NCBI GenBank assembly: GCA_963854835.1
Contig: OY978525.1
Span: 69,591,254 to 69,655,253, forward strand
Direction of reading: 5' to 3'
Origin: Megamerina dolium
Taxonomy: Eukaryota; Arthropoda; Insecta; Diptera; Megamerinidae
Length of the DNA stretch: 64,000 nt
Numbering within the stretch: position 1 is the stretch's first letter; each line of letters opens with the position of its first letter. Both the position numbers and the translations under genes were made by a program. The notes beneath the pieces were generated by a model. The model was not told the DNA's origin and did not search any database. It saw nothing but the letters and a program-made list of their open reading frames with translations. Shown in pieces: positions 20,050 to 29,989 of the stretch.

Positions 20050-22770
20050 GCCATTAAGGCTATTCACACTGGACAGTACTCACCGTTTCTGCGCTCAAAT
20101 CTCCGGTACAAGAAAAATATGTGCCCCGCATTGCCATGGCCGAACCTGAGGAGGTACTCCCTTTAGCACCCGTGATCTGTCAAAAACTGCGTCAGGTTTG
20201 GACGTTCTTGAGTAGCTTGTGCGTATACATTCCCTTATTTGTAGCGTCCCAAAGCTGTTGCATCCAGGCTCGTCTGCTTGTCCTCTTTTTGTTCGTCATC
20301 CGTTAGATGTCTCTGCTTAATCTTGGTCCTGTTATAGGCTCTGTGCAACTCCGATGCCATTATGTGCGGTGGCATGGTGCCAGATATAACACCTGCAGCC
20401 TCGTGCGACACTGTTCTGAAGGCGCATATGACCCTCATAGCGCTCAGTTTGTAGACTTTTTTCGCCTTCTTGGCATATGTCTTTTGGCATAAGGCTTCCC
20501 ACCATATTGGTGCCGCATACATTAGTACGGACTAGCTAACTTTAGCCAGGAGTGCTTTCCTGCTCTTACTGTGGCCACCAATTTTGCCAATTATTCTGGA
20601 CAGAGCCGCTGTCGTCGTGGGCGCCTTACCACAAGCTCTTTTTTTATATGCGCCTTGAAATTTAATTTCGGTTCGATCATTATTCTGCTCGTGATGAGCA
20701 CTACCTTCGTTTTTTCACCCGCAGTTGTAGCTTCGTCGCCGTAAGCCACTCCTTAATTTTCGTTACCGTCTCCTTGCAGACTCTCTGGAACTAGTGTAGG
20801 TCCTTCGCTACAATGGTGACGTCTATGTCGTCTGCGTAACCAATTATCTGGGCTTCTCTTGGGGGCGGAAGATGCAGCACCCCGTCGTAGAGCACGTTCC
20901 ACAGCAACCACCCAAGTACCGAGTCCTATGGCATTCCACTTGTCACATCGTAGCTCCCGCGTCCTTCGTGTGTGTCGTACAGCGGCAACCTGTCGAACAT
21001 ATATCCACCTATTGTGCGTAGGAGGTACGTCGGCGTTTTCTTCGTCTGCTCATAATGTACTGCCAGTTCACCGAGTTGAACGCGTTTTTTATATCTAGTG
21101 TAACCACTGTATTTTTTTGTTGCCGTGCATCCATCTGGTGCCCTCAATGGCCTTGCCCGCAATGTCCGCCAATCTTCCAACTGCGTCGATTGTGGACCGA
21201 TGTCGTCTGAAGCCAAATTGATTTTTAAACAGGCCTGGTAATTCCCCTACTAGGTGTTGCTCCAAACAAGTGCAGATTATCCTCTTCAGGGTCGTGCCCA
21301 TCGTGTCGATCATGCAGAGTGGGCGATACGCACTGGGCTCTCCCGCCAGTTTGTTCGGCATCTGAAGTAGGACCAGTATTTTTTTGTTGCCGTGCATCCA
21401 TCTGGTGCCCTCAATGGCCTTGCCCGCAATGTCCGTCAATCTTCCAACTGCGTCGATTGTGGACCGACGTCGTCTGAAGTCAAATTGATTTTTAAACAGG
21501 CCTGGTAATTCCCCTACTAGGTGTTGCTCCAAACAAGTGCAGATTATCCTCTCCAGGGTCGTGCCCATCGTGTCGATCATGCAGAGTGGGCGATACGCAC
21601 TGGGCTCTCCCGCCAGTTTGTTCGGCATCTGAAGTAGGACCAGACGCTTTTTCTTCTACACTTTCGGGAAAACTCCATAATCGGTTTCGTATTGTGAGTG
21701 ATGACGATCTTCAGCGCCTAGTTCGGGATACCATCAAGATCAGGCGCCTTTGTGTTGCCGATCCTCCCTGCTGCTAGGATGATCTCCGGCTCGTCGATTG
21801 TAGCCGATTTCTCTGCTACCGGCATCGCCGGACTTGGCTGGTTGTCCTGCTCCTGTTCCGTGAACAGCGTTTTCACCGTCCCTTCTAGGAGATTAGGTCA
21901 AGTTGGAGCTTGACCTCTACCGCCTCTGACCTTTGTCATGACTACCTATGACTGTAAACATCGCCTCAGTGGTTTTAATTGACCTTTTCGCACAGTTCTT
22001 TGAAACTTGCAGTTTTACTCCTTTTAACCGCCTTTTTGAGCTCCTTGCGCTTTGCTTTGAAACATTCACGCAGTCCCGCATGCACCTCCGTTCCTTGGCT
22101 TCTCTGATAGAGACGTCTCACTTTGTGACATTCGTTTCGCAGTTTATCGATCTCCTCGTTCTACCTCGGCTTCCTATAGGGGTGACGAGCTATCTGCGTA
22201 TTCGTCTAGCATAAACCGGAAAATATCCTCATCAGGCTTTTCGACTTTCCACCCTTTCGTCAGTGTTTTTGTGGTCTTTCTCGAGTCTGTGTGCTTCCGA
22301 ATTCTACCATTATAGCAAGGTGGTCGCTATGAGTATAGAAATCACACCTACCAGTTCTCCGACCGCACAAGTCCGCGATTCGCGAACGGAAAATATTTGT
22401 CAATGACTGATCCGCATCCATTTCTTCCGCCGGTACTGAGGAACACCGCATCAAATAGAGAAAACCCTTAGAACAGAGTATTGCCCCATTCCTCTACTCA
22501 CGTGTTGAAATCTCCTTCTATTATGTTTGGCGTTGTAGAAGGGGCATCTCGTATCAGCTCATTCAAAACTCTTTCAACATCGCCTTTTACCATACTGGGT
22601 GGGACATAGCAACTATAGAAGTGGATCCAACCGATCTTCGCTCGGACGTAGGGCTTCCCAAGCAGCGGCTTATCCTGAAGGGAATTGCCCTCGCAGGTCC
22701 ATATGACTTCTTGCTGCCGATTTGGTGACCCGTTTCCTCCTTCCCACTGTTTTTGCAGGCCCCGCAGGAA
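20050..22770 (-). pseudogene. R1-like ORF2 (endonuclease and RT), heavily broken
   Basis: Endonuclease parts at 22,215-22,770: FYSCYVPPSMVKGDVERVLN, NIIEGDFNT, FANRG then YTHSDHLAIMVEFGS (Asp-His motif). RT parts downstream: EPSAYRPLCMIDTMGTTLE, NQFGFRRHRSTIDAVGRLAD, a VTLDIKNAFNSVNW block in another frame near 21,080, and IIGYADDIDVTI (YADD) near 20,830-20,850. The C-terminus has MYAAPIWWEALC, KLSAMRVICAFRTVSHEAAG and a LTQFLTDHGCKRSYLLRFGHG-like end. Many stops and frameshifts interrupt it, and the palm region contains an in-frame 267-bp tandem duplication at 21,110-21,643. Confidence 0.8.
21110..21643 (-). repeat. 267-bp tandem duplication inside the R1-like RT
   Basis: The segment starting TATTTTTTTGTTGCCG at 21,110 restarts at 21,377 and runs through nearly the same sequence, for a period of 267 bp (89 codons). 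The frame stays open through both copies, so the block from NKLAGEPSAYRPLC to GTRWMHGNKK is encoded twice. A few substitutions separate the copies (FDFRRRRST versus FGFRRHRST), so it is not brand new. Confidence 0.9.
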
Positions 22771-23229
22771 GGGTTTTTATTGCAGGCCTTCGCAAAGTGC
22801 TTCTTCTCGCTGAATTCTGTCTTCAGGGTTTTTGCAGACTTTCGCCATGTGCCCGTATTCCCAGCACCTGTAGCACCTTCTCAGGTTCGGCTTCTCCCGT
22901 ACTTGGCAAACCACCCATACGAACTTAATCTTCTGAGCTTCCAGCAACCGCCTCGCTTTTAATGCTGGGAGCTTAACCACAGCAATCTACCTCCCTGCTT
23001 ACGTCTCACGAACGTTTTTGATTGCCTTTTCGTCGAAGTGGCTTAGTTCTTTCACCTGTGATCGGATATCCTCAACGATATCTTCCTTGGTGGTGATTTC
23101 ATCCAGGTCACGGATTTCATGGGTCAGCCCTCTAGTCTGCGCTTGGTCGCCTAATACCCTGCTCAATTTCTCCTCAAAGATTCCGATGTGGACACCTGCG
23201 CTTTCTTAAGCTCTAGCTGGAACCCGGAA

Positions 23230-23700
23230 GGAAAAGGAATAAGTTGACCCAGCTTAACATATGCAACTGAAATAAGAGTCGACACGAAAAACACGGAGCG
23301 CATTGCATCAAAAGTTGAGATATATACGCTGTGCTCTATAACAGGCTATACACAATAGGATCACATGCGCAATGAGAAAATCCAACAGATGTGCGAAGTG
23401 CAGAACGCCATCAAGTGCAGCCGGAAGCGTCGAAAAGAGTGGAAGAACCATGTTATGCGGATATCTAACAACCGTTTAGCAAAAATTACAATGATGGGTA
23501 AACCAGCAGCAAAGTGGCCACCAGGAAGGCCACCAAAAAGATAGCAGGATTGCTGCACAACGACATCTACAGACGACTGATTATTTGCTTTTAAATTTGA
23601 AGATGTAATATATATTTATATATATCTTGTTGTAAAAGTAGAATATATCTAAGAAATTGTTGTAACTAACAGGATATTATTCTAAATAAAGTAGAAAAGA
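23230..23700 (+). mobile_element. 5'-truncated LINE 3' end inserted in R1-like ORF1
   Basis: On the plus strand, 23,372-23,541 encodes RRKRRKEWKNHVMRISNNRL followed by AAKWPPGRPPKR and a stop. This is the GRP-rich C-terminal tail seen in RTE/BovB-type polyproteins. A 3' UTR with an AATAAA near 23,682 follows. R1-like Gag coding resumes on the minus strand after about 23,705. It is a dead-on-arrival insertion of a LINE different from the others; clade assignment is tentative. Confidence 0.55.
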
Positions 23701-23932
23701 AGAAGAGGATCTCTCCCTTCGCCGCCTTCCTGATGCGCGATTGATTTCTCCAAGCTCCTGCAGACTGTCATTTTTCTTAACTGCCTTAAGTTAAGCGAGT
23801 TACGTTAAAGTGTTACTAACTTCACTCTCATTGGCTCTACTCTCTTTTCTACCGTTATTCTGGCTTATTTTCTGTACAATTGAGTTTAGTTCAAGAATAT
23901 TCGTTGTATTGGAATGTTATTTTCTTCTGAAC

Positions 23933-24060
23933 TAAATAAATCAAACATATTTTGTGAACTAAATAAATAAAACATATTTTGTGAACTAAATAAATAAAAC
24001 TTATTTGAACTAAATAAATCAAACATATTTTCTGAACTAAATAAATAAAACATATTTCGC
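23933..24060. repeat. AT-rich minisatellite, period about 26-27 bp
   Basis: Five head-to-tail variants of TGAACTAAATAAATAAAAC plus ATATTTT. They interrupt the R1-like ORF1. Units 2 and 3 have an extra 14 bp (a partial repeat) at the left edge. Confidence 0.9.
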
Positions 24061-24686
24061 GTGTAATAATGATCCCATTCAGTTTGGGGGTTGGCGCTTG
24101 GGTTGCCTTCTTCCTGGGGGCTTGCTTCTTTCGCTTTCCCTGCATTCTACCAGCTTCTGCTCTATCCTTACCCGGGTTGCCCTTCATTTGTCTTCCTTTT
24201 GAGCTCGAGCGTGGAGACTTGCTAACGAGTTGAGTAGCTCCCTCATATGGTTATTAATGGAGGGTTGTGGTAGGCTCATCATATGGCGCCTTGCCGCTTC
24301 CGTCACTACGGTCCTTAGTGCCGCTACCCATGATGGCGCCATAGATGTTACTGCTGATGTTGTTTGTTGCTGTTGTTGCTCTGTATGTACTGCTCATATT
24401 TCTGTGTAACCAGCGTATCGTGTGCAGTGGGGCGGGATGAAATAGACAGGAATGGGTATACCCTCACGGAACACTGCCCCTACCCCAGTTCCCTGAGGCC
24501 TGTCCAATGCTTTGCCAGTCCTGGAAAACACGAACGGACTACCGCTCGCCCGGAGCAACGCAGGCTACAACTTCTTCACCCAATGCACACTCACTGACCA
24601 AAGCCCGAAGGGGCTAGTACCTGATATATAATGCGGCTGACACCTCGGCAGAGCAAGCTTACATCACCCTCTCCTCTCGATAGCCG

Positions 24687-25239
24687 AGAAACTCAGATCA
24701 AGCTTAAAATTAATCAGTTATGGTGGCTATTACACAAAAGATCAAAGTTTAATCTCGAATACAAAGTGCTATTATATAAAGCAATCCTGAAGCCAATCTG
24801 GACTTATGGTATTCAGTTATGGGGCACCGCATCTCCCTCAAATATCGAAAAATTGCAGCGAATACAATCCAAGTGTCTGGGAATTATTGTAAGCGCGCCT
24901 TGGTATATGAGGAACGTTAACATCCATCGAAATTTAAATGTACTCACAATTTCTGAGGAAGTTGCAATGTTCTGCAGAAGCTACATTCAAAAATTACACA
25001 ATCATCCGAATCCCCTTGCTAGGCAATTGTTGCTGAGCACCTGGCATCGTCGATTAAAAAGAAAAGACACACTGAATATGCTGTGAACTTGCTATACCTC
25101 GCGACTCAACGAATTGTGATGGAACGTAGGGAATATCACATAATTTTAGTTAGTTTGTAAGATTTGAATACTTATTGTTAGTTTCTAAGTATTTTAGAAA
25201 GATTCAATAAAAAAAGCTTATTTAACAATAAAAAAAAAA
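24687..25239 (+). mobile_element. 5'-truncated Jockey-like LINE (unit 1)
   Basis: Only the last 400 codon-equivalents' worth of 3' sequence survive in part: the RT C-terminus from KLKINQLWWLLHKRSKF to LKRKDTLNML (stop at about 25,086), then a 3' UTR with AATAAA near 25,205 and a poly(A) run ending at 25,239. The reading frame is intact. It is the same family as the fragment at 1-1,532. A typical 5'-truncated LINE insertion. Confidence 0.88.
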
Positions 25240-25242
25240 CTG

Positions 25243-25520
25243 AAGTTTTAATGTATTTGGAGGAACAATCCCAATGTTTGTCCAGTCAATACAACCAATC
25301 ACACCTGGTATTTCGAATTTTTGAAGAAAGAAACTTCCGGCTTGTTGCTTTTGGCTCTCGGACATCTCGACCTTAAGGCATTCAGGGCAAATTAATCCCT
25401 TGAAAATGCTCAAAAGTTCTTTTAAAACAGAGACACAGTTGCTTGTGCAAAGCCTAATAGATTTCCAACGATTTTTTGATAGCTCCCATCTGCAGAGTAA
25501 AGGTCAGTTTTAAAATTGGT
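25243..25520 (-). pseudogene. Harbinger-type transposase fragment (unit 1)
   Basis: Minus-strand pieces SADGSYQKIVGNLLGFAQAT and VSLF, then after a frameshift at a TTTTAAAA run KELLSIFKGLICPECLKVEM, and FEIPGVIGCIDWTNIGIVPP. This matches the order of a Harbinger N-terminal DNA-binding region followed by the first catalytic-Asp block (GVIGCID). It is a different lineage from the copy at 9,681. No inverted repeats were found. Confidence 0.65.
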
Positions 25521-25548
25521 GGTATCGATATACAACGTTGAAGTATTG

Positions 25549-26102
25549 GGTGTATGAATTAGTAACCGGCCTTTTATGTTACATTGATCCACGCGTAATC
25601 GCAATGTCGTACATCATTGTTCGATTACGTAATTTTAAATGTCTATTCACTTACTGTCAAAATCAATCGAAAGTTTTCAATTTGGTTGTGCGCATCATAT
25701 TTGTTACACGATGAAAAATTTTAAGAATTGGCGAAAAAACACAATTTGCGGAAATTTTGTTAAGATACTTTTTTGTAAAGAAAAGTGCGGTTGAAAGTCA
25801 TCGTTTGCTTGTGGAATTGTGTGGCGACAATTCTTTATCCAATACAGATTGTAAGGAGTGGTTTGTGGGCTTCGAAAATGGTGATTTTGATATGAAAGAT
25901 AAAAAACGTTCGTGACAGACGACGATGATTTGGAGATATTAGCCGGCGAAGTTCTTTTGGAATGGAATCCATAAATTGCCAGAAAGATGGGGAAATGTCA
26001 TAGTTTCAGATGAACAATACTTTGAATGACTTGTTTTTTTACAGAATTCTTAAAAATAAATGATTTTTGAGCCTTAAAAAAGGCCGCTTACTAATTCACA
26101 CA
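25549..26102 (+). mobile_element. Internally deleted mariner element (unit 1)
   Basis: Inverted ends match over about 25 bp with few mismatches: GTATGAATTAGTAACCGGCCTTTT at the left and the complement of AAGGCCGCTTACTAATTCACAC at the right. Inside are a mariner transposase N-terminus (MKNFKNWRKN, a VESHRL-type region, CKEWFVGFENGDFDM-like) and, joined directly to it, the C-terminus IHKLPERWGNVIVSDEQYFE and a stop. The whole catalytic core is missing and the N-terminal part has frameshifts. A non-autonomous deletion derivative. Confidence 0.75.
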
Positions 26103-27412
26103 ACCAATATATATGCAGATTTCATTTTGTCCAACACAAACACGAAGGCTTCGTTACTGAGCCGAAAATACGATATAAATCTAAAGAATTTACATTTTAA
26201 TTTCGTTAACATCATTAACAGTATAAAATTACAAATTTACTTACAAGTGGTTGGGTAATTCAAGTGGATTTGAACTCTCCCTGATACTTCACCGCAATGT
26301 CTGAACACTACTTTCGTTATTTGGGTAAGTGTCCTGAAAAAACATATCAATCGAACTCATCACTTTAGTTCTTTTTTATTACAAATTTTTATGTCCACGA
26401 AAAGTAATCAAATATCAAATTTGACAGATTAGAATTGTATATCCTTTTTTCTAGGAAATCTAAATTTGCTCTACTAAAAATTCCGTAAATGACTGTTTCG
26501 AAAGTGTAACGATAAATAAACAAAAACTAAATTAGCTGATTATTGTTTACTACATAAATATGTTCTTATGAATAAAAATAAAAAAATATTCCAATAGGTC
26601 ATACAAACATTACCATTTAACTATTTCTTTCATTAAAATTTTTGAAGTAAATTTCCATAATTACACGCTACCTCAAAACACACTGTAATTTAATTTAGTG
26701 ATAGTAGAATTATATTCATTTTTCAATTTTACGCTACCAATGCGCTTCTAGCCATTTAATGACTTATTTCACAAAAACAATATGATTTGCATGCAATTGC
26801 AATGTACAATTGAAGGCACACATTTTGCATTCGTAGCATCTCTAAAAGCTGCGAGTGTCAGCCTGTCTAGATTATCGTCAAAATTATCATGAAAATTACA
26901 CACCACTGTTTCTATCCATGCAATATTCGTATTTTGGAAATCATCAACATATCAATTGTATGTCTCTGTGCCATTTTGATGAATTTTTCGATCATAGTTT
27001 TAGTGTCTGCAAAAAAGTAAACTTGTGTAAATGTAATGAACATATAAAATCATGTATATCCATTAAGTGGAGTAGTGTAACGTATTACTTGTACTACTGT
27101 CAGTGTCGTGTGATAAATATTCTCCGAACATTTATACAGCTTCTCACATCAACAGACAATAGACAACAATGGGAACCCGTTCATGGTGCTGATCCAATAG
27201 GAACACGTTGGAAAAGATACAATTGAAATTATCGTCAAACATACAGAAACGGACAGATACGTACGTCTATCGAAGGTATCTAACTATATCGAAGTGATTT
27301 ATTATAATATTTTATAATGCAATTTTAGAAAAATTCTTCAAATGGTTGCTGTACAACCATAGGATAACAAAATGTAGGCAATATGTGGTATGGTTGATCC
27401 GGGTGAAAAGCT
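26103..27412. other. Long AT-rich stretch without recognisable genes (unit 1)
   Basis: 1.3 kb with no TE or gene motif I can name. A 124-codon open stretch at 26,855-27,226 has no ATG at its start and is conserved only because the whole unit was duplicated. Confidence 0.4.
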
Positions 27413-27425
27413 AAACAATACATTA

Positions 27426-27804
27426 TATATATATATATGTGGCACTTAAAGCCCCAAAGGGCTCATTGGCCGAGCTTCTCTTCCATTACTGTTGTGCGTC
27501 TTAAATTTGGACAGTATTAGAAGGGACCTACTTATTTTAACCGGTTCCGAACGGCAGAACACTTGTGACATCACTTTTTCTGAGCTTTGTCACAGAGTTC
27601 TTTTAGAAGCTTTTAGCTTTTAGTGTGGATGCCGTAGCTCAGTGGTTAGTGTGTTCGCCTTCTGATCTGTAGGTCGTGGTTCAATCCCCGGCTGATGCAT
27701 AACAAATTTAATATCGATAAGATTTTTCTTTCGAATGGTACCCACCTGTCGGCAAGCAATTGGCAATTCTTCCGACAGTAACAACTTGCCATGAAAAAAA
27801 AAAA
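27426..27804 (-). mobile_element. tRNA-derived SINE with inverted head (unit 1)
   Basis: Flanked by a perfect 13-bp target duplication, AAACAATACATTA, at 27413-27425 and 27805-27817, so this is one integration. Its 3' half (27,436-27,615) lies on the minus strand, like the copy at 14,978. Its tRNA-like head (A box near GTAGCTCAGTGGTTAG, B box GGTTCAATCCC, 27,640-27,715) and adjoining body lie on the plus strand, ending CCATG plus an A run. Head and tail are therefore in opposite orientations inside one target duplication, the signature of 5' inversion (twin priming) known from LINE retrotransposition. Confidence 0.9.
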
Positions 27805-27817
27805 AAACAATACATTA

Positions 27818-28299
27818 ATACGCGAATTTATAGAAGAAGCTTTAGATAATATGGGTACATGTATGTGTGATATACAATTTTATTTTTTGCAGATAGTACA
27901 ACTATGATCGAAGAATTTTTCAAAAATGGCACGAACGAGATACATAAGTAGAACAATTGAGTGAAATTTAATATTAAAGTTTGTATGTCCTATTGGAATT
28001 AGTAATAGTTGGTTTTTCGAATTACCACTAAAAATTGTGGCAATATTTCGGACAATAATTTCTTTTTAATCTAGCCGTTTATTAAATAGATGTATAAGAA
28101 GCAAGAAGAAATAACACTTCGGCTTTGCGACCAATAGTATTTCCTTTGGCTACGTCTTCTCACACACGTCTTCACATATATCCATCTGTACATTTGTTAT
28201 ACTATTCGAAAGGAAAATGTAAGACCTTTAATCCGATTAAACATTTTTGTTATTTATTCCTTTGTTGCAATTTTGAACCACACTTGTTTTGGGTTTTTT
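27818..28299. other. Unassigned spacer (unit 1)
   Basis: AT-rich, with no recognisable element or gene. Confidence 0.4.
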
Positions 28300-29735
28300 T
28301 TCTGTAGATTGTTTATTGCTTCATTACACTTTTGTAGACTTCCGCTTGAAAGATGATTGCTAAGCTACCAAGACTGACTGATATTTGGGTACTGAGATAA
28401 TATATTCTAGATCCTGTGCCTTCTTCAGTCTTGGATCCATCAGTGTACCATGAAATGTCATCACAGGCAATACTGATTTTTGAGTTATCCCAGTCTATCC
28501 TGTTTGGGACGTGAGTTTTATACTTCCTGTTAAAGATATATCACGGAGGCATTAAGTCAAGAGGCACCCAAAAGCTTTTCGTATCGTCTCCTATCTTTAA
28601 CAATGGAACGGTGTCCATTTACATGCAGATCTTGTGGTATGAACCCGATATGCATCAGTCTGTGTGTACTAATGATTGCATTATTTATACGGTTAAATCC
28701 AATGGCAGCATACCCAAAATTACATTGAGTGTTGCCGTCGGCGTGCGAAGGCACCTAGTGATGCAGGAGTTAATTACTCTTTGCAGTTCTAGTCTATTCA
28801 CAGTTGTTTTTTCCACCATACTATAGTCCCTTAGGTGCTGATTGGGAGGATAACCAGGGTATACATTTTGTGAAGCCATATCGGCTTCATTCCCCTGTTT
28901 TTAGCATAGATTCGTTTACAATTCCAGAGACCATTACCCGCTTTCGGAATAGGACGATCAATGTGAGGTTTCCAGTTCAATTTACTGTCTAAAGTTACCC
29001 CAAGATATTTGGCTTGGAAGCCTATTTCTTTGCCAAAGACCTTTATTGGTCTCAGGTCACACTTTCTTTTAGGTGTAAAAGGTACAATTGTTGTCTTCTC
29101 AGGGTTTACCGATAAACTCTAACTGACACACCACTAGTCTACAAACTTTATTGTATCTTTTAGTAGATCAGAGACGGTCTGCTCGTCTTTGCCACTAACT
29201 GCAATAACTAGGTCATCAGCATAGGCAATCAGATCATATCTTCGCTCCCTGAGAGTACGGATTAATCCGTTGATGACTATAGACCAGAGTAGAGGAGATA
29301 TTACGTCTCCTTGGGAACATCCCTGGGCTGTCCTAGCTAGTATCCCAATACCGTTTAAGTCGGACTCAATAAGCCTACTTCTAAGCATCATGGAAATCCA
29401 TCTGTTAAGTACAGTTGGCACTTGAAATACCCCTAAAGCTGATTCTATAGCTTCATAGGTGGTGTTGTTGAAGACCTCCTATATGTATAAGGAACCTACC
29501 AGGCAGATTTCTTTTTCATCGATGAGCATGTTGGTGTATGCTTAGAGGATTTCGGAGAAGGATTTCATTACGGAGATATCTCTTTTTAACCTTTTCATTC
29601 TTTTAAGTATACACGACATCAGGCTTATTGGCCTGAATGATTTTGTCTTTTTTATTTGGTTTTCCGGCTTTGGGGAGGTAACATTCACTGTTCTTCAAGC
29701 CTCCGGAATATAGACAACGTTTCATACATCAACTA
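28300..29735 (-). pseudogene. LOA-like LINE family C: RT and RNase H remnant (unit 1)
   Basis: Minus strand. It begins near 29,700 with PKPENQIKKTKSFRPISLMS (RT), then after a deletion LNRWISMMLRSRLIE, TAQGCSQGDVISPLLWSIVI and YDLIAYADDLVIAVSG (YADD). A thumb-like region in broken frames follows (KYLGVTLDSKLNWKP-like, NRLELQRVINSCITRCLRTP, GMLPLDLTV). At 28,330-28,440 comes WYTDGSKTEEGTGSR and FQAEVY, the first blocks of an RNase H domain. Encoded RNase H downstream of RT points to the LOA/I-type group. It is distinct in sequence from family A. Its 5' two-thirds and the rest of RNase H are absent. Confidence 0.82.
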
Positions 29736-29873
29736 ACCATCAAAATTAACCCCTAACTAATTTGATTTGTTCACATTTTTCGACTTTTGACAAACAAGAA
29801 GCGTAAAGTGACAAAAAAAAAAAATCGCTAGCGTCTGAAAAATGTAAACTGAACTATAATTTTAATGTTTTAT
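29736..29873. other. Short AT-rich spacer (unit 1)
   Basis: No recognisable feature. Confidence 0.4.
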
Positions 29874-29989
29874 TTACTTACTTACTTACTTACTTATGTG
29901 GCCACAACAACCGAAAATCGATTTAGGCCGAAAATAACATGCTTCGCCAGCCATCTCTGTTCTTTGCCAGCTGGCACCAGAGGCCGAGC
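29874..29989 (-). repeat. RTE-like LINE 3' end scrap with TTAC array (unit 1)
   Basis: About 115 bp matching 1,938-2,030, including the (TTAC)n terminal array and the ATAACATGCTTCGCCAGCC block. It is fused at GGCACC/AGAGGCCGAG to the truncated start of LOA ORF1. Confidence 0.85.

Larger units (their letters stand above)
22777..24397 (-). pseudogene. R1-like ORF1 (Gag with CCHC knuckle), interrupted
   Basis: The start is at 24,397 on the minus strand (ATGAGCAGTACATACAG...). The N-terminal part includes a stop pair near 24,262 and the basic stretch GKRKKQAPRKKATQAP (24,095-24,150). It is then broken by the minisatellite and the LINE scrap. The C-terminal part (22,777-22,980) reads LPALKARRLLEAQKIKFVWV and RRCYRCWEYGHMAKVC, a C-x2-C-x4-H-x4-C zinc knuckle typical of R1-clade Gag proteins. 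It would package element RNA if intact. ORF2 begins directly downstream. Confidence 0.78.
20001..24686 (-). mobile_element. R1-like LINE (family B), long degenerate copy
   Basis: Minus-strand non-LTR retrotransposon. Its 3' end is GCGGTCCCGCAGGGCTGA followed by (TA)n at 20,001. ORF2 spans about 20,050-22,770, ORF1 about 22,777-24,397, and GC-rich 5' UTR-like sequence runs to about 24,686, where a truncated Jockey copy begins. ORF1 is interrupted by a LINE scrap at 23,230-23,700 and a minisatellite at 23,933-24,060. The left breakpoint of the 9.4-kb tandem duplication (22,079) lies inside its ORF2. The R1 group is suggested by the RT and C-terminal motifs. There is no rDNA nearby. Confidence 0.8.

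Noticed and set aside
23933..24060. CRISPR-like array
   Set aside because: The repeats are contiguous AT-rich minisatellite units without spacers, in a eukaryotic TE context.
26855..27226. Open frame of about 123 codons repeated in all three units (also 36,285 and 45,717)
   Set aside because: It starts at a GTG rather than ATG, has no recognisable domain, and is conserved only because the whole 9.4-kb unit was duplicated recently.
27630..27720. A functional tRNA gene on the plus strand (also in units 2 and 3, at 15,260-15,340 and 53,925-54,000)
   Set aside because: A and B boxes are present, but each is the head of a SINE with a shared non-tRNA body and target duplications.
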